From Rhodobacteraceae bacterium LMO-JJ12 (lineage in GTDB: Bacteria > Pseudomonadota > Alphaproteobacteria > Rhodobacterales > Rhodobacteraceae): a stretch of 64,000 nucleotides of DNA. The first letter of the stretch is position 1; each line of letters opens with the position of its first letter. The translations under genes were made by a program, and so were the position numbers. Below, in pieces: positions 1-8,507 of the stretch. Under the pieces are notes generated by a model, which worked only from the letters and a program-made list of their open reading frames with translations, did no database searches and was not told where the DNA came from. The stretch covers positions 310,001-374,000 of the forward strand of contig JAKGBX010000001.1 of the NCBI GenBank assembly GCA_021555075.1. Direction: 5' to 3'.

Positions 1-600
1 GTCGAAATATTCGATAGACAATTCTGAGTTAATGCCGTCTGCACCGGCTTCGGTTTCGGTCGCCGGCAGGTTTACGCCGAGATTGATGTGCGTTGTCGGT
101 TCACCCGAGAATTGGTTAACGTTGATTTTCACCGGTTCCAGACCGTCAGAGGTGTCTCTTGGAAATGTCGGCACACTGCCGTCAGGAAGCGCTGGCCAGC
201 CCATCAGGACAAGACCTGATTCGGTTACGAGATATCCTTCGTCGTCCGTGCGGAATGATCCGGTTGTCGAGAGATACATCTGAGGCGAACCGTTGTTCGC
301 GTGGATCTCGGACGCCCGGGCAACGGGCAGCATACCCCGTCCACGCACCGCCAGGTCAGTGGGGTTCGATGTCGCAACCAGCGCGCCGCGCTGATCAATC
401 AGACGTTGGGTTGTCGTGCGCACCCCGCCTGCCGAATAGGTGCCGCGTGTCGAGGAAATGACCATCGAATGAAAATCTGTCTCTGACCGCTTGTAGCCAA
501 AGGTGGCAGAGTTCGCGATATTGTCCGAAATTGTCGCCAACCGGGTAGCGTTGGCGGAGAGACCCGCAACCCCGGCATTCAGCGAAGATGAAATTGTCAT
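1..600 (-). CDS. flgE: Flagellar hook protein FlgE, N-terminal part (cut by window edge)
   Basis: The minus-strand frame is open from an ATG at 600 to the window start, giving 200 residues with no stop. The N-terminus reads MTISSSLNAGVAGLSANATR and continues with LATISDNIANSATFGYKRSE, the classic N-terminal helix of flagellar rod/hook proteins. A YLSTTGSFRTDDEGYLV segment and LTDLAVRGRG-like motif follow, as in the FlgE/FlgF/FlgG family. The hook is built extracellularly from about 120 copies exported by the flagellar type III system. It lies 95 bp downstream of motB on the same strand, an arrangement I associate with Rhodobacteraceae flagellar clusters. The C-terminal part is outside the window, so a FlgF/FlgG assignment cannot be fully excluded, but motB context favours FlgE. 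Confidence 0.85.
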   Translation of the reverse strand, partial: MTISSSLNAGVAGLSANATRLATISDNIANSATFGYKRSETDFHSMVISSTRGTYSAGGVRTTTQRLIDQRGALVATSNPTDLAVRGRGMLPVARASEIHANNGSPQMYLSTTGSFRTDDEGYLVTESGLVLMGWPALPDGSVPTFPRDTSDGLEPVKINVNQFSGEPTTHINLGVNLPATETEAGADGINSELSIEYFD

Positions 601-695
601 GGGATACGCCTTTCTGCTGCATCGACTATCAATTGGACCACATGCATAGCGTGCCCCGCTTAACAGCGTGCTAACGTCTAAAATGTATCAGACTT

Positions 696-1556
696 TCAAT
701 GATGGCTTCGGAGCAATGTTATTTCCAGACGGTTGTTCCTTACTGCCATCGGATTGCGCACGGCCGGACTTTTGTCGGCGTGGCCGGTGACCCGTTGAAC
801 ACGCCTGCCATCCAGACCCGTCGTTTGCAGCAAACGACGCATGGCGTGGGCGCGTGCCGTCGAAAGATCCCAAACCGGATTATTGGCCAAAACAATCGGT
901 TTTGCGCGCGTATGGCCACCAATCGCCAGATTGTTTTCCACCAATGGCAGGATACGGACCAGCATGTCGGCAAGATCCTTGAGCGCCCGTGTCGGCGTGT
1001 CCGTTTCGGGGTCGAACATTGCGACCTCGTCGAGATCGAAAATCTCGATGATCATCCCTTCATCGGTCACGCGCGTGATGATGTGCCTCAGGCGGGATTT
1101 CGCCGCATTGCTTTCGCCGCTGAAGCTTCGCAGCGCTACTTCGAGAGCCTCGAACGCCGCGGTCTCCGCCTGGCGGTTGTGGCTCTGCCCATCAGCATCG
1201 TCTTTTGATACTCCGTTTTCGCCGCGCGCCTGCTGTGCTTCGGTCGGACGCAGGTTGCTGGCGCCCATACCGTTTTGCGGTAGGGTCAATTCGGAAAAAA
1301 CACTTTCGCCACCAAACGCTCCGTCGCCGCCACCCGAGACCCGGTTGATCGGTATGGTCGGGCTGAAATAATCGGCCACGCCTTTTCGTTGTTTTTCTGT
1401 CGTCGCGCTCAGCAGCCACATCAGCAGAAAGAAGGCCATCATGGCCGTCACAAAATCAGCATATGCGACTTTCCACGCACCCCCATGGTGCCCGCCGCCA
1501 GCGATGACTTTCTTTCGTTTGATGATGACTGGTGCCGCATTGCTATGCGCACTCAT
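696..1556 (-). CDS. motB: Flagellar motor stator protein MotB
   Basis: This 286-residue protein carries the MotB signature: GGHHGGAWKVAYADFVTAMM runs into a single hydrophobic segment AFFLLMWLLSAT near residues 20-50. The Asp in YADF is the proton-carrying residue of the stator. After a low-complexity linker, the C-terminal half (about 140-285) is an OmpA-like peptidoglycan-binding domain, seen as IGGHTRAKP, WDLSTARAHAMRRLL and VTGHADKSP. MotB anchors the stator to the cell wall and pairs with MotA, which is not in the window. I chose ATG 1556 (MSAHSN) over an in-frame GTG at 1565; both are possible. It is followed on the same strand by flgE. Confidence 0.93.
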   Translation of the reverse strand: MSAHSNAAPVIIKRKKVIAGGGHHGGAWKVAYADFVTAMMAFFLLMWLLSATTEKQRKGVADYFSPTIPINRVSGGGDGAFGGESVFSELTLPQNGMGASNLRPTEAQQARGENGVSKDDADGQSHNRQAETAAFEALEVALRSFSGESNAAKSRLRHIITRVTDEGMIIEIFDLDEVAMFDPETDTPTRALKDLADMLVRILPLVENNLAIGGHTRAKPIVLANNPVWDLSTARAHAMRRLLQTTGLDGRRVQRVTGHADKSPAVRNPMAVRNNRLEITLLRSHH

Positions 1557-1656
1557 CTCCACCACCTTTTACTCACCCAACATGAGAATTAGCAGGGAAG
1601 AATTACCCGGATATTAACAGCCTGATTATCAGAGTTTGGAATGGCCGAATCGCGCA

Positions 1657-2685
1657 TCAATTGCGCAGAAGAGTATTCCCCGGCTCAATTTTTGGCGATA
1701 ATTCGATCTTGTTATCGGGAATATCTGTTGAGGTACTTCGGCTGCGCTCAAGGATGATTTCGGCCGCTTTCTGGCCAATTTCAAACCGGCATGCATCCAT
1801 GGTGGCCAATTGTTTGGGCAGCCCTTGAAGCAATTCGACTCCGTTAAAGCCAGCCAGCCCGATCTGCCCCGGAACATCAATTCCCTTTTCCAGCAGATAC
1901 AACAGACCACCCGCACCAATCATATCATTCGAATAGTAGATAAAATCGAGATCCGGGGTGCGCGACAGCACCGTTTCGGTCATTTCGCGCCCCTTGGCCA
2001 ACGCGGAACCGCCGGAGTAGAACTCCTGATCGGCAATTTCGACCCCGGCCTTGGCAAGCGCCTGGGTGAAGCCCTCAAACCGTTTTCGCGCCCTATGATC
2101 GAGCGGCATCTTGGTCCCGAGAAACGCAATCTTGCGATAACCTTGGGCCACGATAGCCTCGCCCATCTTGCGCCCGGCGACACGATGGGAAATACCAACC
2201 ATGGTATCGATCGGCATGCCATCCACATCCATGATTTCAACAACCGGAATGCCGCTTGTGCGCAGCATTGCCCGCGACGCCTCGGAATGTTCCAACCCTG
2301 CGATGATTACACCAGAGGGGCGCCACGACAGCATTTCGTAAAGCACCCGTTCTTCCTTTTCGGGAAGGTAGTCGGTGATGCCCACAACCGGCTGAAGGTC
2401 AGTGTCTTCCAGAGTGCGGCTGATCCCTGTCATGACCTCGGGGAAAACCATGTTCGACATCGAGGGAATAATCACCCCGACGAGGTTTACCCTCTGGCTG
2501 GCCAGGGCGCCGGCAATTTTATTGGGCACATACCCCAATCGTTTGGCGGTCCGTAGAACCTTTTCACGCGTGGCGTCGGAAACGTCTCCCCGGTTGCGCA
2601 AGACGCGGCTGACGGTCATTTCCGATACCCCGCAAGCTTCGGAAACATCTCGCAGGGTCAGGGGGCGTTTGTCGTCAATTGTCAC
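1657..2685 (-). CDS. LacI-family transcriptional regulator
   Basis: This 342-residue protein starts at GTG 2685. Residues about 8-60 are a LacI helix-turn-helix plus hinge: LTLRDVSEACGVSEMTVSRV, then a YVPNKIAGALASQR hinge helix. The rest is a periplasmic-binding-protein-like effector domain, beginning VGVIIPSMSNMVFPEVMTGI. The full sequence resembles the GntR/GntH branch that responds to gluconate-type sugar acids, but that ligand is inferred from overall similarity only. No sugar catabolism or transport gene is adjacent: motB lies downstream and a tRNA upstream. The regulon is therefore outside the window or the gene has been separated from it. Confidence 0.9.
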   Translation of the reverse strand: MTIDDKRPLTLRDVSEACGVSEMTVSRVLRNRGDVSDATREKVLRTAKRLGYVPNKIAGALASQRVNLVGVIIPSMSNMVFPEVMTGISRTLEDTDLQPVVGITDYLPEKEERVLYEMLSWRPSGVIIAGLEHSEASRAMLRTSGIPVVEIMDVDGMPIDTMVGISHRVAGRKMGEAIVAQGYRKIAFLGTKMPLDHRARKRFEGFTQALAKAGVEIADQEFYSGGSALAKGREMTETVLSRTPDLDFIYYSNDMIGAGGLLYLLEKGIDVPGQIGLAGFNGVELLQGLPKQLATMDACRFEIGQKAAEIILERSRSTSTDIPDNKIELSPKIEPGNTLLRN

Positions 2686-2934
2686 GGGGACTCAACCGAT
2701 TGGAAGCAATGGGCGAATGCTACATCAAAGCCCCGCAAATACGCAAGGCGCAGCGGCTTTGCTTGATACACAAGGCGTCGGTCTGGGCACCCGACCCAGT
2801 GCGGGTAATATTTGGCAAGACATTGATGGTGCGGATATGGTTTTGGTTGATCAGGGTAGTGCTTTGAAGGTTCCAGCAATTTTGCGCCCTGTTTCGGGCT
2901 GACAGCCGCAATTTGTCGCGGTAAGGAGAGGCAA

Positions 2935-3011
2935 GGCCCCGTGGCTCAACTGGATAGAGCAGCCCCCTCCTAAGGGGCAGGTTGCAGGTTCGAATCCTGC
3001 CGGGGTCACCA
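2935..3011 (+). tRNA. tRNA-Arg (anticodon CCT)
   Basis: The cloverleaf is readable by hand. The 7-bp acceptor stem GGCCCCG pairs with CGGGGTC (one G-U pair). The D arm is GCTC-loop-GAGC. The anticodon stem GCCCC/GGGGC encloses loop CTCCTAA with anticodon CCT, reading AGG. The T arm is GCAGG-TTCGAAT-CCTGC. Discriminator A is followed by an encoded CCA. Length is 77 nt. AGG is a rare arginine codon in high-GC alphaproteobacteria. Confidence 0.97.
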
Positions 3012-3235
3012 AGAGTATCCGAGAAATACCGCCCATTCACAGGGCTGTGTGAGGAGTTTGCGCCTGTGTGCCTGTCTATGTTGGCAGCTATGGCGGCAAT
3101 CTCGTATATTGCCTCAAGCAAGTCCGCACGTCTTTGCGCAGCTTGAGGCGCCGCAATAGGCTAGCGCGTTGCAGTTGCACATGAATGCGTCGAGCAGCGG
3201 TTCGCAAACCCGACACGCCCAACTAATCAGGTCAC

Positions 3236-4522
3236 CTAATAGGTCGTCCTGATGCCAAGCGTTATTGCGGTGTTGCTGTAAGAATTCAGCGCGATGTTCG
3301 ACCGGTTGCGTTCGTGCTTTACCTTGATCACCGGCAGGAAACGCCCGACCTTCAGGGTCGAATTGTAGAACTCCGCCTCGATCGACAGCGAGCGGTCCTC
3401 GCGTCGGGCGCCTGCGATTATGCTGAAACCGTCGCGCCGGTCGATTCCGGCCGTTATATCCAGTCCGGCGACCAGCCCGCCCTTGAACGCATAGGACGCA
3501 CCCAGTGACAGAGCGCCCTTGACCCCTGCCTGCAAGGGGGCGGCTGCATCGGTGTGCAGCACGAAGGCCTTCGCGCGCAAGACCGTCTGCGGGTTCAGCG
3601 CAAAAGACAGGTTTCCGCTCAACAAGGTGCGAGGCCCGTCAGCCAGCGTGAAGCTGTCGTGCGCAACGCGATAATGTTCGAAACCGACGCGGGCAAAAGC
3701 ACGCCGCCCCAAAGGTGTATGCGCCGCGGCATAAACGCCGTAGCGATGGCTGTAGGGTGACCCGGCGGCGTATTCCTTGCCCGCAACAAGTCCTCCCTCG
3801 ACCCAGGTGTTCGCCCTGATATCGCGGCGCAGCCCGGCACGACCTAGCACAAGCGTCTCACGCAAGCGTTGGTTTTCGTAGTATCGCACGACACCATCCA
3901 GCGACAGGTTGGCGCTCAGGGTTTCGTTAAATCGGGGCCGGACGCTAAACCCGGCGGACAGAATTGCGCCAGTCGCTTGTTGCGTGCGCAGCGTGTCGGG
4001 TATGGTCAGAACCAGACCGTCAATTGCAATTGTGCTGGCCACCGTGCCTTTTCCGGCGTTGGTGGCGGGCTCGATGCTGAAACCCAGCCTGACCGACCAG
4101 ACCTTGCGCCGCGCGATCTGGTTCAGGATACCATCGGCCGCATTGCGTTCCGGCCCGGTCAACTTTCCGCCGCGTGCGCGTTCGATGTGATAGCGCGCAC
4201 GCCCGTCGTTCTTCAGTTGATACAGCGCATAGCCCAGTTCAAGCCGGAAAACGGCATTTTCGGGATATTGCCGCACCAGCTTTTCCAGATACGGCAGAGC
4301 CGCCTGCGCGCGCTTGGCACGCATTAATTCTACCGCACGGGCCCAATCGGGCGGCACGTTGTCCTGCGCGCGCGCCATGGGCGCCGCCACAAGCAAAACC
4401 ATCAGCAACAGTGCCAAAAGAAATTGGCCCCCCGCGAGGGGGGCCAGAGTTGTCGCTCTGAATAAGACTCGCTTCAATTTGGTGCCCGTCTTAATTCTTT
4501 TCGAGATAGAATTGGCCTCCAC
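3236..4522 (-). CDS. Slam-type surface lipoprotein assembly modifier (TPR plus beta-barrel)
   Basis: The 428-residue protein has an N-terminal hydrophobic segment (LLALLLMVLLVAAPMARAQ, about 35-53) consistent with a signal peptide. A short TPR region follows (about 55-130: RAVELMRAKRAQAALPYLEK, FRLELGYALYQLKNDGRARY). The remainder has the alternating pattern of an outer-membrane barrel and ends in an aromatic residue (GIRTTY), as outer-membrane proteins usually do. This layout matches Slam (DUF560), which moves surface lipoproteins across the outer membrane in Neisseria and other proteobacteria. It overlaps by 32 bp the upstream gene for a TbpB-barrel-like lipoprotein, the expected client. 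The Slam call rests on architecture and context; another TPR-barrel protein is possible. Confidence 0.8.
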   Translation of the reverse strand: MEANSISKRIKTGTKLKRVLFRATTLAPLAGGQFLLALLLMVLLVAAPMARAQDNVPPDWARAVELMRAKRAQAALPYLEKLVRQYPENAVFRLELGYALYQLKNDGRARYHIERARGGKLTGPERNAADGILNQIARRKVWSVRLGFSIEPATNAGKGTVASTIAIDGLVLTIPDTLRTQQATGAILSAGFSVRPRFNETLSANLSLDGVVRYYENQRLRETLVLGRAGLRRDIRANTWVEGGLVAGKEYAAGSPYSHRYGVYAAAHTPLGRRAFARVGFEHYRVAHDSFTLADGPRTLLSGNLSFALNPQTVLRAKAFVLHTDAAAPLQAGVKGALSLGASYAFKGGLVAGLDITAGIDRRDGFSIIAGARREDRSLSIEAEFYNSTLKVGRFLPVIKVKHERNRSNIALNSYSNTAITLGIRTTY

Positions 4523-5144
4523 CCGCGATGGCGAAACCTACGCTGTCGCTGTCACCGACCAACATTGTGGCGGCACCTTGCGCACCTTCGGCATTGGCGC
4601 CGGTAAAGCTGCCGATCATGCCCAGCTCAACATCCGAGGATTCGTTGTTGATGCTTTCCGTCAATGTGCCGCGCAGGTTCGCGATCAGATTACCGGTGGT
4701 GATGGTGCCGCCGACCGGCAGGGCGATCGTCTGTTGCACAACAGTATTGGGGCTGCTCGAAGCTGCAGTGGTCAGCGTACCATCCAGAGTCACAGGATTA
4801 CCGTCGTATTCGCCCTGGAAATTCGTGGCACTGCCACTGACGGTTTCGGCGTCCCAATTGGCGGTCAAATCGACATCGCCGATAATGTATCCGTTCTTGA
4901 CACCACTCGCGTTGTCGACGGTTTCAACCTTGGCTTGGCCTGAATAATCCGATGTGCCTATCTGCTTTTCGGTCTGCGGACCAAGGTGCTGCACATTGCT
5001 CAGCGCGGCGTCGAAGGCGGCTGTTCCTCCACCACCGCCGCCACCGCCGCCACCGGCAACGGGGGTGCTGCCGTTTGAGCAGCCGACCAGCGCGGCACAA
5101 GCCATGATTGCGAAACCACCGCGAAGAAGAATATTTCTGTTCAT
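4491..5144 (-). CDS. TbpB-barrel-like surface lipoprotein, likely Slam substrate
   Basis: The 217-residue precursor begins with a lipoprotein signal whose lipobox is ALVGC (Cys about residue 22). A linker with ten consecutive glycines follows (about 31-40). The body contains SGQAKVETVDNAS, LTANWDAETVSGSATNFQG and a C-terminal GSFTGANAEGAQGAATM. GSFTG...A.G..G pieces of this kind are typical of the C-lobe barrel of transferrin-binding protein B and related heme or solute-binding surface lipoproteins. It is the first gene of a two-gene unit with the Slam-like gene. A substrate cannot be read from sequence. The GGN repeat run could vary in length between strains. Confidence 0.75.
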   Translation of the reverse strand: MNRNILLRGGFAIMACAALVGCSNGSTPVAGGGGGGGGGGTAAFDAALSNVQHLGPQTEKQIGTSDYSGQAKVETVDNASGVKNGYIIGDVDLTANWDAETVSGSATNFQGEYDGNPVTLDGTLTTAASSSPNTVVQQTIALPVGGTITTGNLIANLRGTLTESINNESSDVELGMIGSFTGANAEGAQGAATMLVGDSDSVGFAIAGGGQFYLEKN

Positions 5145-5270
5145 GTTTTTCCCTTATTGGCCACAGGTTACGCGCCCTCGCTTTCGGGGTGCGATTTCAA
5201 TTCCTTGACGAGTCTAAGACTCCTCGCGGATACCTGAGCCAATAATGGCGTTGTTGTGCGCTTAAGCACT

Positions 5271-5284
5271 CCCCCGTTCGGGGG
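5271..5284. promoter_or_regulatory. GC palindrome upstream of the lipoprotein-Slam pair, candidate regulator site
   Basis: CCCCCG-TT-CGGGGG forms a near-perfect palindrome between the response-regulator stop and the lipoprotein start (about 127 bp upstream of that ATG). Read on the minus strand it is TCCCCCGAACGGGGG, and TCCCCCGAAC recurs exactly at 8149-8158 in front of the kinase gene. It could be a binding site for the neighbouring response regulator, or a small terminator for the two-component operon; there is no U-run on the minus strand, which argues a little for the former. Confidence 0.35.
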
Positions 5285-5292
5285 AAATCGGG

Positions 5293-5967
5293 TTATTCGG
5301 TTTCGAAATCGTCGGTTAGCAGGCCCAGACGGCTTGCATGGATCGCAGCCTCGGCGCGATTTGAGATTTCGAGCTTGCGGTAAACCGATTTGATGTGGGT
5401 GATCACCGTGCTTTCGGCCAAGCCGAAATCCTGTGCCACCTCGGACACCCGCAGACCCCGCGCAATCTGACGCAGAACTTCGGTTTCGCGTTTGGTCAGC
5501 TTGACACCCGGCTCGAAATTGGGGCCGGTCAATTGGAAATGATGCATGATCCGCCGCGCAATCTGGGGGGACAGGGGGGGAATACCTGTCAGCAGCAGGC
5601 GCAGATGATGCTCCAGCATTTCCTGCGGATCGCTTTTCAGCAGATAGCCTTGCGCCCCCGCCGCCAACGCCGACACGATGGCGGAATCTGCAGCCATGAC
5701 TGTGGTCACCACACACATGCAATCGGGTTGCTCGGCCTGCAACCTGCGCAACAGGGTCGTGCCTTCGCCGTCCGGCAGGCTGAGATCGACCAGCGCCAGA
5801 TCAAACCGGTCACGCTGGCAGGCGTGCTCGGCGCCGCGCACGGTGGCTTCCTTGACGATATGGGGTGCCTCGAAGATGCGTGCGACGATTCCAGCCAGCC
5901 ATTCGCGCGATTGCCGCACGTCCTCCAGGATCAGGATGTTCTTGATTTTACCGCTACCTGTCGTCAT
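5293..5967 (-). CDS. NarL/LuxR-type response regulator
   Basis: This 224-residue protein has a receiver domain (about 10-125): ILILEDVR supplies the acidic pocket, the phospho-acceptor is D61 in LALVDLSLPDGEG, and LLKSDP holds the conserved Lys. A C-terminal LuxR-type helix-turn-helix follows (about 150-215): LTKRETEVLRQIARGL, then AESTVITHIKSVYRKL. Its ATG overlaps the stop of the upstream kinase gene by 4 bp, so the two are cotranscribed partners. It probably controls nearby surface or secretion genes, since the lipoprotein-Slam pair lies downstream and the RTX gene is divergent; that target assignment is inference. Confidence 0.93.
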   Translation of the reverse strand: MTTGSGKIKNILILEDVRQSREWLAGIVARIFEAPHIVKEATVRGAEHACQRDRFDLALVDLSLPDGEGTTLLRRLQAEQPDCMCVVTTVMAADSAIVSALAAGAQGYLLKSDPQEMLEHHLRLLLTGIPPLSPQIARRIMHHFQLTGPNFEPGVKLTKRETEVLRQIARGLRVSEVAQDFGLAESTVITHIKSVYRKLEISNRAEAAIHASRLGLLTDDFETE

Positions 5968-8114
5968 TGCGCCACGTGTCGCATGCGCGCCTTGTCCGGG
6001 GATAGCGGCAGCATGACGGTGATCAGCGTGCCTTTGCCCGCTGCTGCGTGCCCGACGACGCTGTGTCCCGCCAGAGCCACAGCGCGTTCGAGGATATTGG
6101 GAATGCCGTTACCGCCTCTGCCCAGCGTGGTCGCGTCTACTCCTTTGCCATCGTCCGCGACCGTCAGGGTGATCGTGGAATCGTCCACATCGATACTCAC
6201 TTCGGCTGTAATGGCCTGTGAATGGCGCAGGATGTTTGACACCGCTTCGCGCAGGATCGAGCGCAGGCCGTTGACCAGAACAAACGGGATGACCGGACCC
6301 TCCGGCCCGATCATCGGCAGCGCCCCGTTGCAACCACCCGCCGCGAAATCCGGGCTATGCCATTTCAACGTCACGCCATGCGCCTCCAGCCGTCCAGCGG
6401 TTTCAGTGCGCAGATCGGCCAACAGTGGTGCCAGGGTGAATTCGGCCTGAAAGCCATCGTTGATGATAGCACGCAGGTCGCTCAGGCTGTCACGCAGCAG
6501 ATCATCCTTGCGGCTTACCTCCGGGCTGTGCAGCGCGCTGAGAAGTTGCGCGCCGATGTTATCATGCACATCGCGGCTGATCCGGTCGCGTTCCAGAGTG
6601 GCACCGCGTTCATAGGCGCGACGGCTTTCGGCGGCCAGATCGTGGGTTTGGACGGCATTGGCTGCTATCTCAATATCTTCGGGTGAAAACAGCCGCCTGC
6701 CTTTTTGCGCATAGCGAAGTCGGCGCGCGCTGATCCCGTCAACCGACGGGATCAGCAACGCCAATCCGTTTTCATCAATGCGCGGTGCGCTTATCTTCAT
6801 GTCCAGCTTCTCGACCGGAGATAGGGGCTGAAACACCTTCTCCAACAGTTTATCCCACCGCTCCGCTTGTTCGCGTGGCGTCGGCGACAAAGCCGTGCCG
6901 ATAATGTCGGCCATCCGCCCCGACAGGCTGGCCTTGTGGCGTAGTAGCAAAAACTTCAGAAGTATCTGGCGCAACGGGAAATAGAGGAACCCGGCAAGCA
7001 AAAGTGCAAGGCCCATCGACACCCACGGTTGCGTCTGTAAAAGCCGGATCACCGCAAGGTCCAGCACCACGATCAAGATCATCCCGCTGAGCCACAGCCA
7101 TATGTAATAGGACCACCGGTCAAGGTTGAACACCTTGTAGCGCATGACACCCAAGGCAAGCCCGATATGCATTATATTGAAAAACCCAAAGGCATAGCCC
7201 TGGCTGATCAGCCCCTCGTCGGCAAGTCCCAGAGTTACTGGCGCGGAACTGAGCATGACAAACAACGCACAGCCGATCAGAGACACCAATATAAACCAAC
7301 GCAACCCGGCCCGGTTCAGCGGTTCGCGGCGGCTTTTCACCCATTGAAGCACGCCCAGAATGGTCGCAATCAGCATTTCGGTCAGGATCACCAAACCGAT
7401 CATGTTGTCAGGGCCGACCTGTGCGATGTTACAGGCAATTCCAGCCCCGAACACCACCGTCGGAATCACAAGCCAGACAGGGCGGAACAGCGGCTTGGGA
7501 TATTGCGCAAACAGCCCGACCAGCGCGATGCCAAACGCCATGGAGCCAAAGGCATTGATACTTGAAAGTGTGCGAAACAGATCCCCGTCCAGCGCGATCT
7601 GCCGGGTTGAATAGATTGCTGCGGAATTGGTGGAGAACGGCAGGAACAAGGTCGTGAGCGCAAACATCCTCGCGCCCCAGTCCTCTCGCCGCAGGCCCAG
7701 AACCCATCCGCCAATCAGGATCGAGATCAGCCCCACAGCGATTTGAAACCAAAACACAACCGGCAGATCGCTCAACGTGCGGGTGCGTATCGGAAAGGTG
7801 CCTGACGCACGGCTAGCGTCGGGCAGGGCATAGCTCGCCTCGACCGTATCGGCGTCCAATTGCGCCCGCAGCAGCGACTGGCGCGCGTTAAAACCCTGAA
7901 TCGCTTTATAACTGCCAAGATGGTCAGGTTCTTCCATCAGGTCGGTCGGGAGCAACTCTACGTTTCCCAGTCGCAGAACAACTGCGTGTTTCGGCAGGTC
8001 GATTTGCGGCTGTGCCAGTGCCACAAGAATGGCGGCCAGCGCCATCGCCAGCCCCAGAGCTGCGGCCGCCAGGCCCACGAATGCGGGTGAAATTCGGTAG
8101 TAAGAGGCGTTCAT
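5964..8114 (-). CDS. Membrane sensor histidine kinase (HisKA_3 type)
   Basis: The 716-residue protein opens with a transmembrane helix, an extracytoplasmic stretch (about 40-125) and then a block of roughly seven further membrane helices (about 125-385). The cytoplasmic part has a dimerisation/phosphoacceptor segment ERDRISRDVHDNIGAQLLSA with the His near residue 517, diagnostic of NarX/DegS-type kinases. The HATPase domain shows EAVSNILRHS (N box) and VADDGKGVD (G1). It lies upstream of and overlaps the cognate response regulator. The many-helix sensor resembles 7TM receptor kinases, so the signal may be membrane-embedded or extracytoplasmic; the ligand is not visible. Confidence 0.9.
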   Translation of the reverse strand: MNASYYRISPAFVGLAAAALGLAMALAAILVALAQPQIDLPKHAVVLRLGNVELLPTDLMEEPDHLGSYKAIQGFNARQSLLRAQLDADTVEASYALPDASRASGTFPIRTRTLSDLPVVFWFQIAVGLISILIGGWVLGLRREDWGARMFALTTLFLPFSTNSAAIYSTRQIALDGDLFRTLSSINAFGSMAFGIALVGLFAQYPKPLFRPVWLVIPTVVFGAGIACNIAQVGPDNMIGLVILTEMLIATILGVLQWVKSRREPLNRAGLRWFILVSLIGCALFVMLSSAPVTLGLADEGLISQGYAFGFFNIMHIGLALGVMRYKVFNLDRWSYYIWLWLSGMILIVVLDLAVIRLLQTQPWVSMGLALLLAGFLYFPLRQILLKFLLLRHKASLSGRMADIIGTALSPTPREQAERWDKLLEKVFQPLSPVEKLDMKISAPRIDENGLALLIPSVDGISARRLRYAQKGRRLFSPEDIEIAANAVQTHDLAAESRRAYERGATLERDRISRDVHDNIGAQLLSALHSPEVSRKDDLLRDSLSDLRAIINDGFQAEFTLAPLLADLRTETAGRLEAHGVTLKWHSPDFAAGGCNGALPMIGPEGPVIPFVLVNGLRSILREAVSNILRHSQAITAEVSIDVDDSTITLTVADDGKGVDATTLGRGGNGIPNILERAVALAGHSVVGHAAAGKGTLITVMLPLSPDKARMRHVAQ

Positions 8115-8507
8115 TTTACCGAAATATCCGATGTTGCGTTCCGAACAATCCCCCGAACAGAGGGGGTCCGCGACGAATTTGCGCTGTGCAACCCCGACCC
8201 AGCAAGAGCTTTTTATTGCGCTTGTGATTCAACTGCGACAGGTGACGTTGTGGGTGAAAAACGGCAGTTCTGCGGTCAATATGGTTTGCGCCAAAAAAAG
8301 GCGACAGATCCCTAGGCAAACAAGGCGTGAAACTTTAGCGGTTATTTTGACCGCAGAGCCATTTGCGCAAGCAATTCGTGTTTTGGCGCATTTGAAATAT
8401 AAGTTATTTTCTCCCTCCCTATTGAAACCGCTGCATGTTTTTGCATGATGCCGTGAGGGCCCATTTATTTTGCCGGCCATTTTTTGAAAAATCCGAGGAT
8501 ATCGACA
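8115..8507. other. Divergent intergenic region between sensor kinase and RTX gene
   Basis: This 393-bp gap holds the promoters of two divergent genes and no plausible coding frame. It contains the CCCCCGAAC-AGA-GGGGG element at 8150-8166. An inverted pair GCGGTCAA (8272-8279) and TTGACCGC (8347-8354) is also present; the second half lies in a local palindrome GCGGT-N7-ACCGC (8338-8354). It is AT-richer towards the RTX start. No clear sigma-70 box could be fixed by eye. Confidence 0.5.
8150..8166. promoter_or_regulatory. GC inverted repeat upstream of sensor kinase, candidate autoregulatory site
   Basis: CCCCC-GAACAGA-GGGGG lies 36 bp upstream of the kinase ATG at 8114. It shares TCCCCCGAAC followed by a G5 run with the element at 5271-5284 on the other side of this two-component operon, and a second GAAC palindrome (GTTCCGAAC, 8138-8146) adjoins it. 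The repetition at both flanks suggests a common regulator, most simply the NarL-type protein encoded between them. This is inference from pattern only. Confidence 0.35.
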
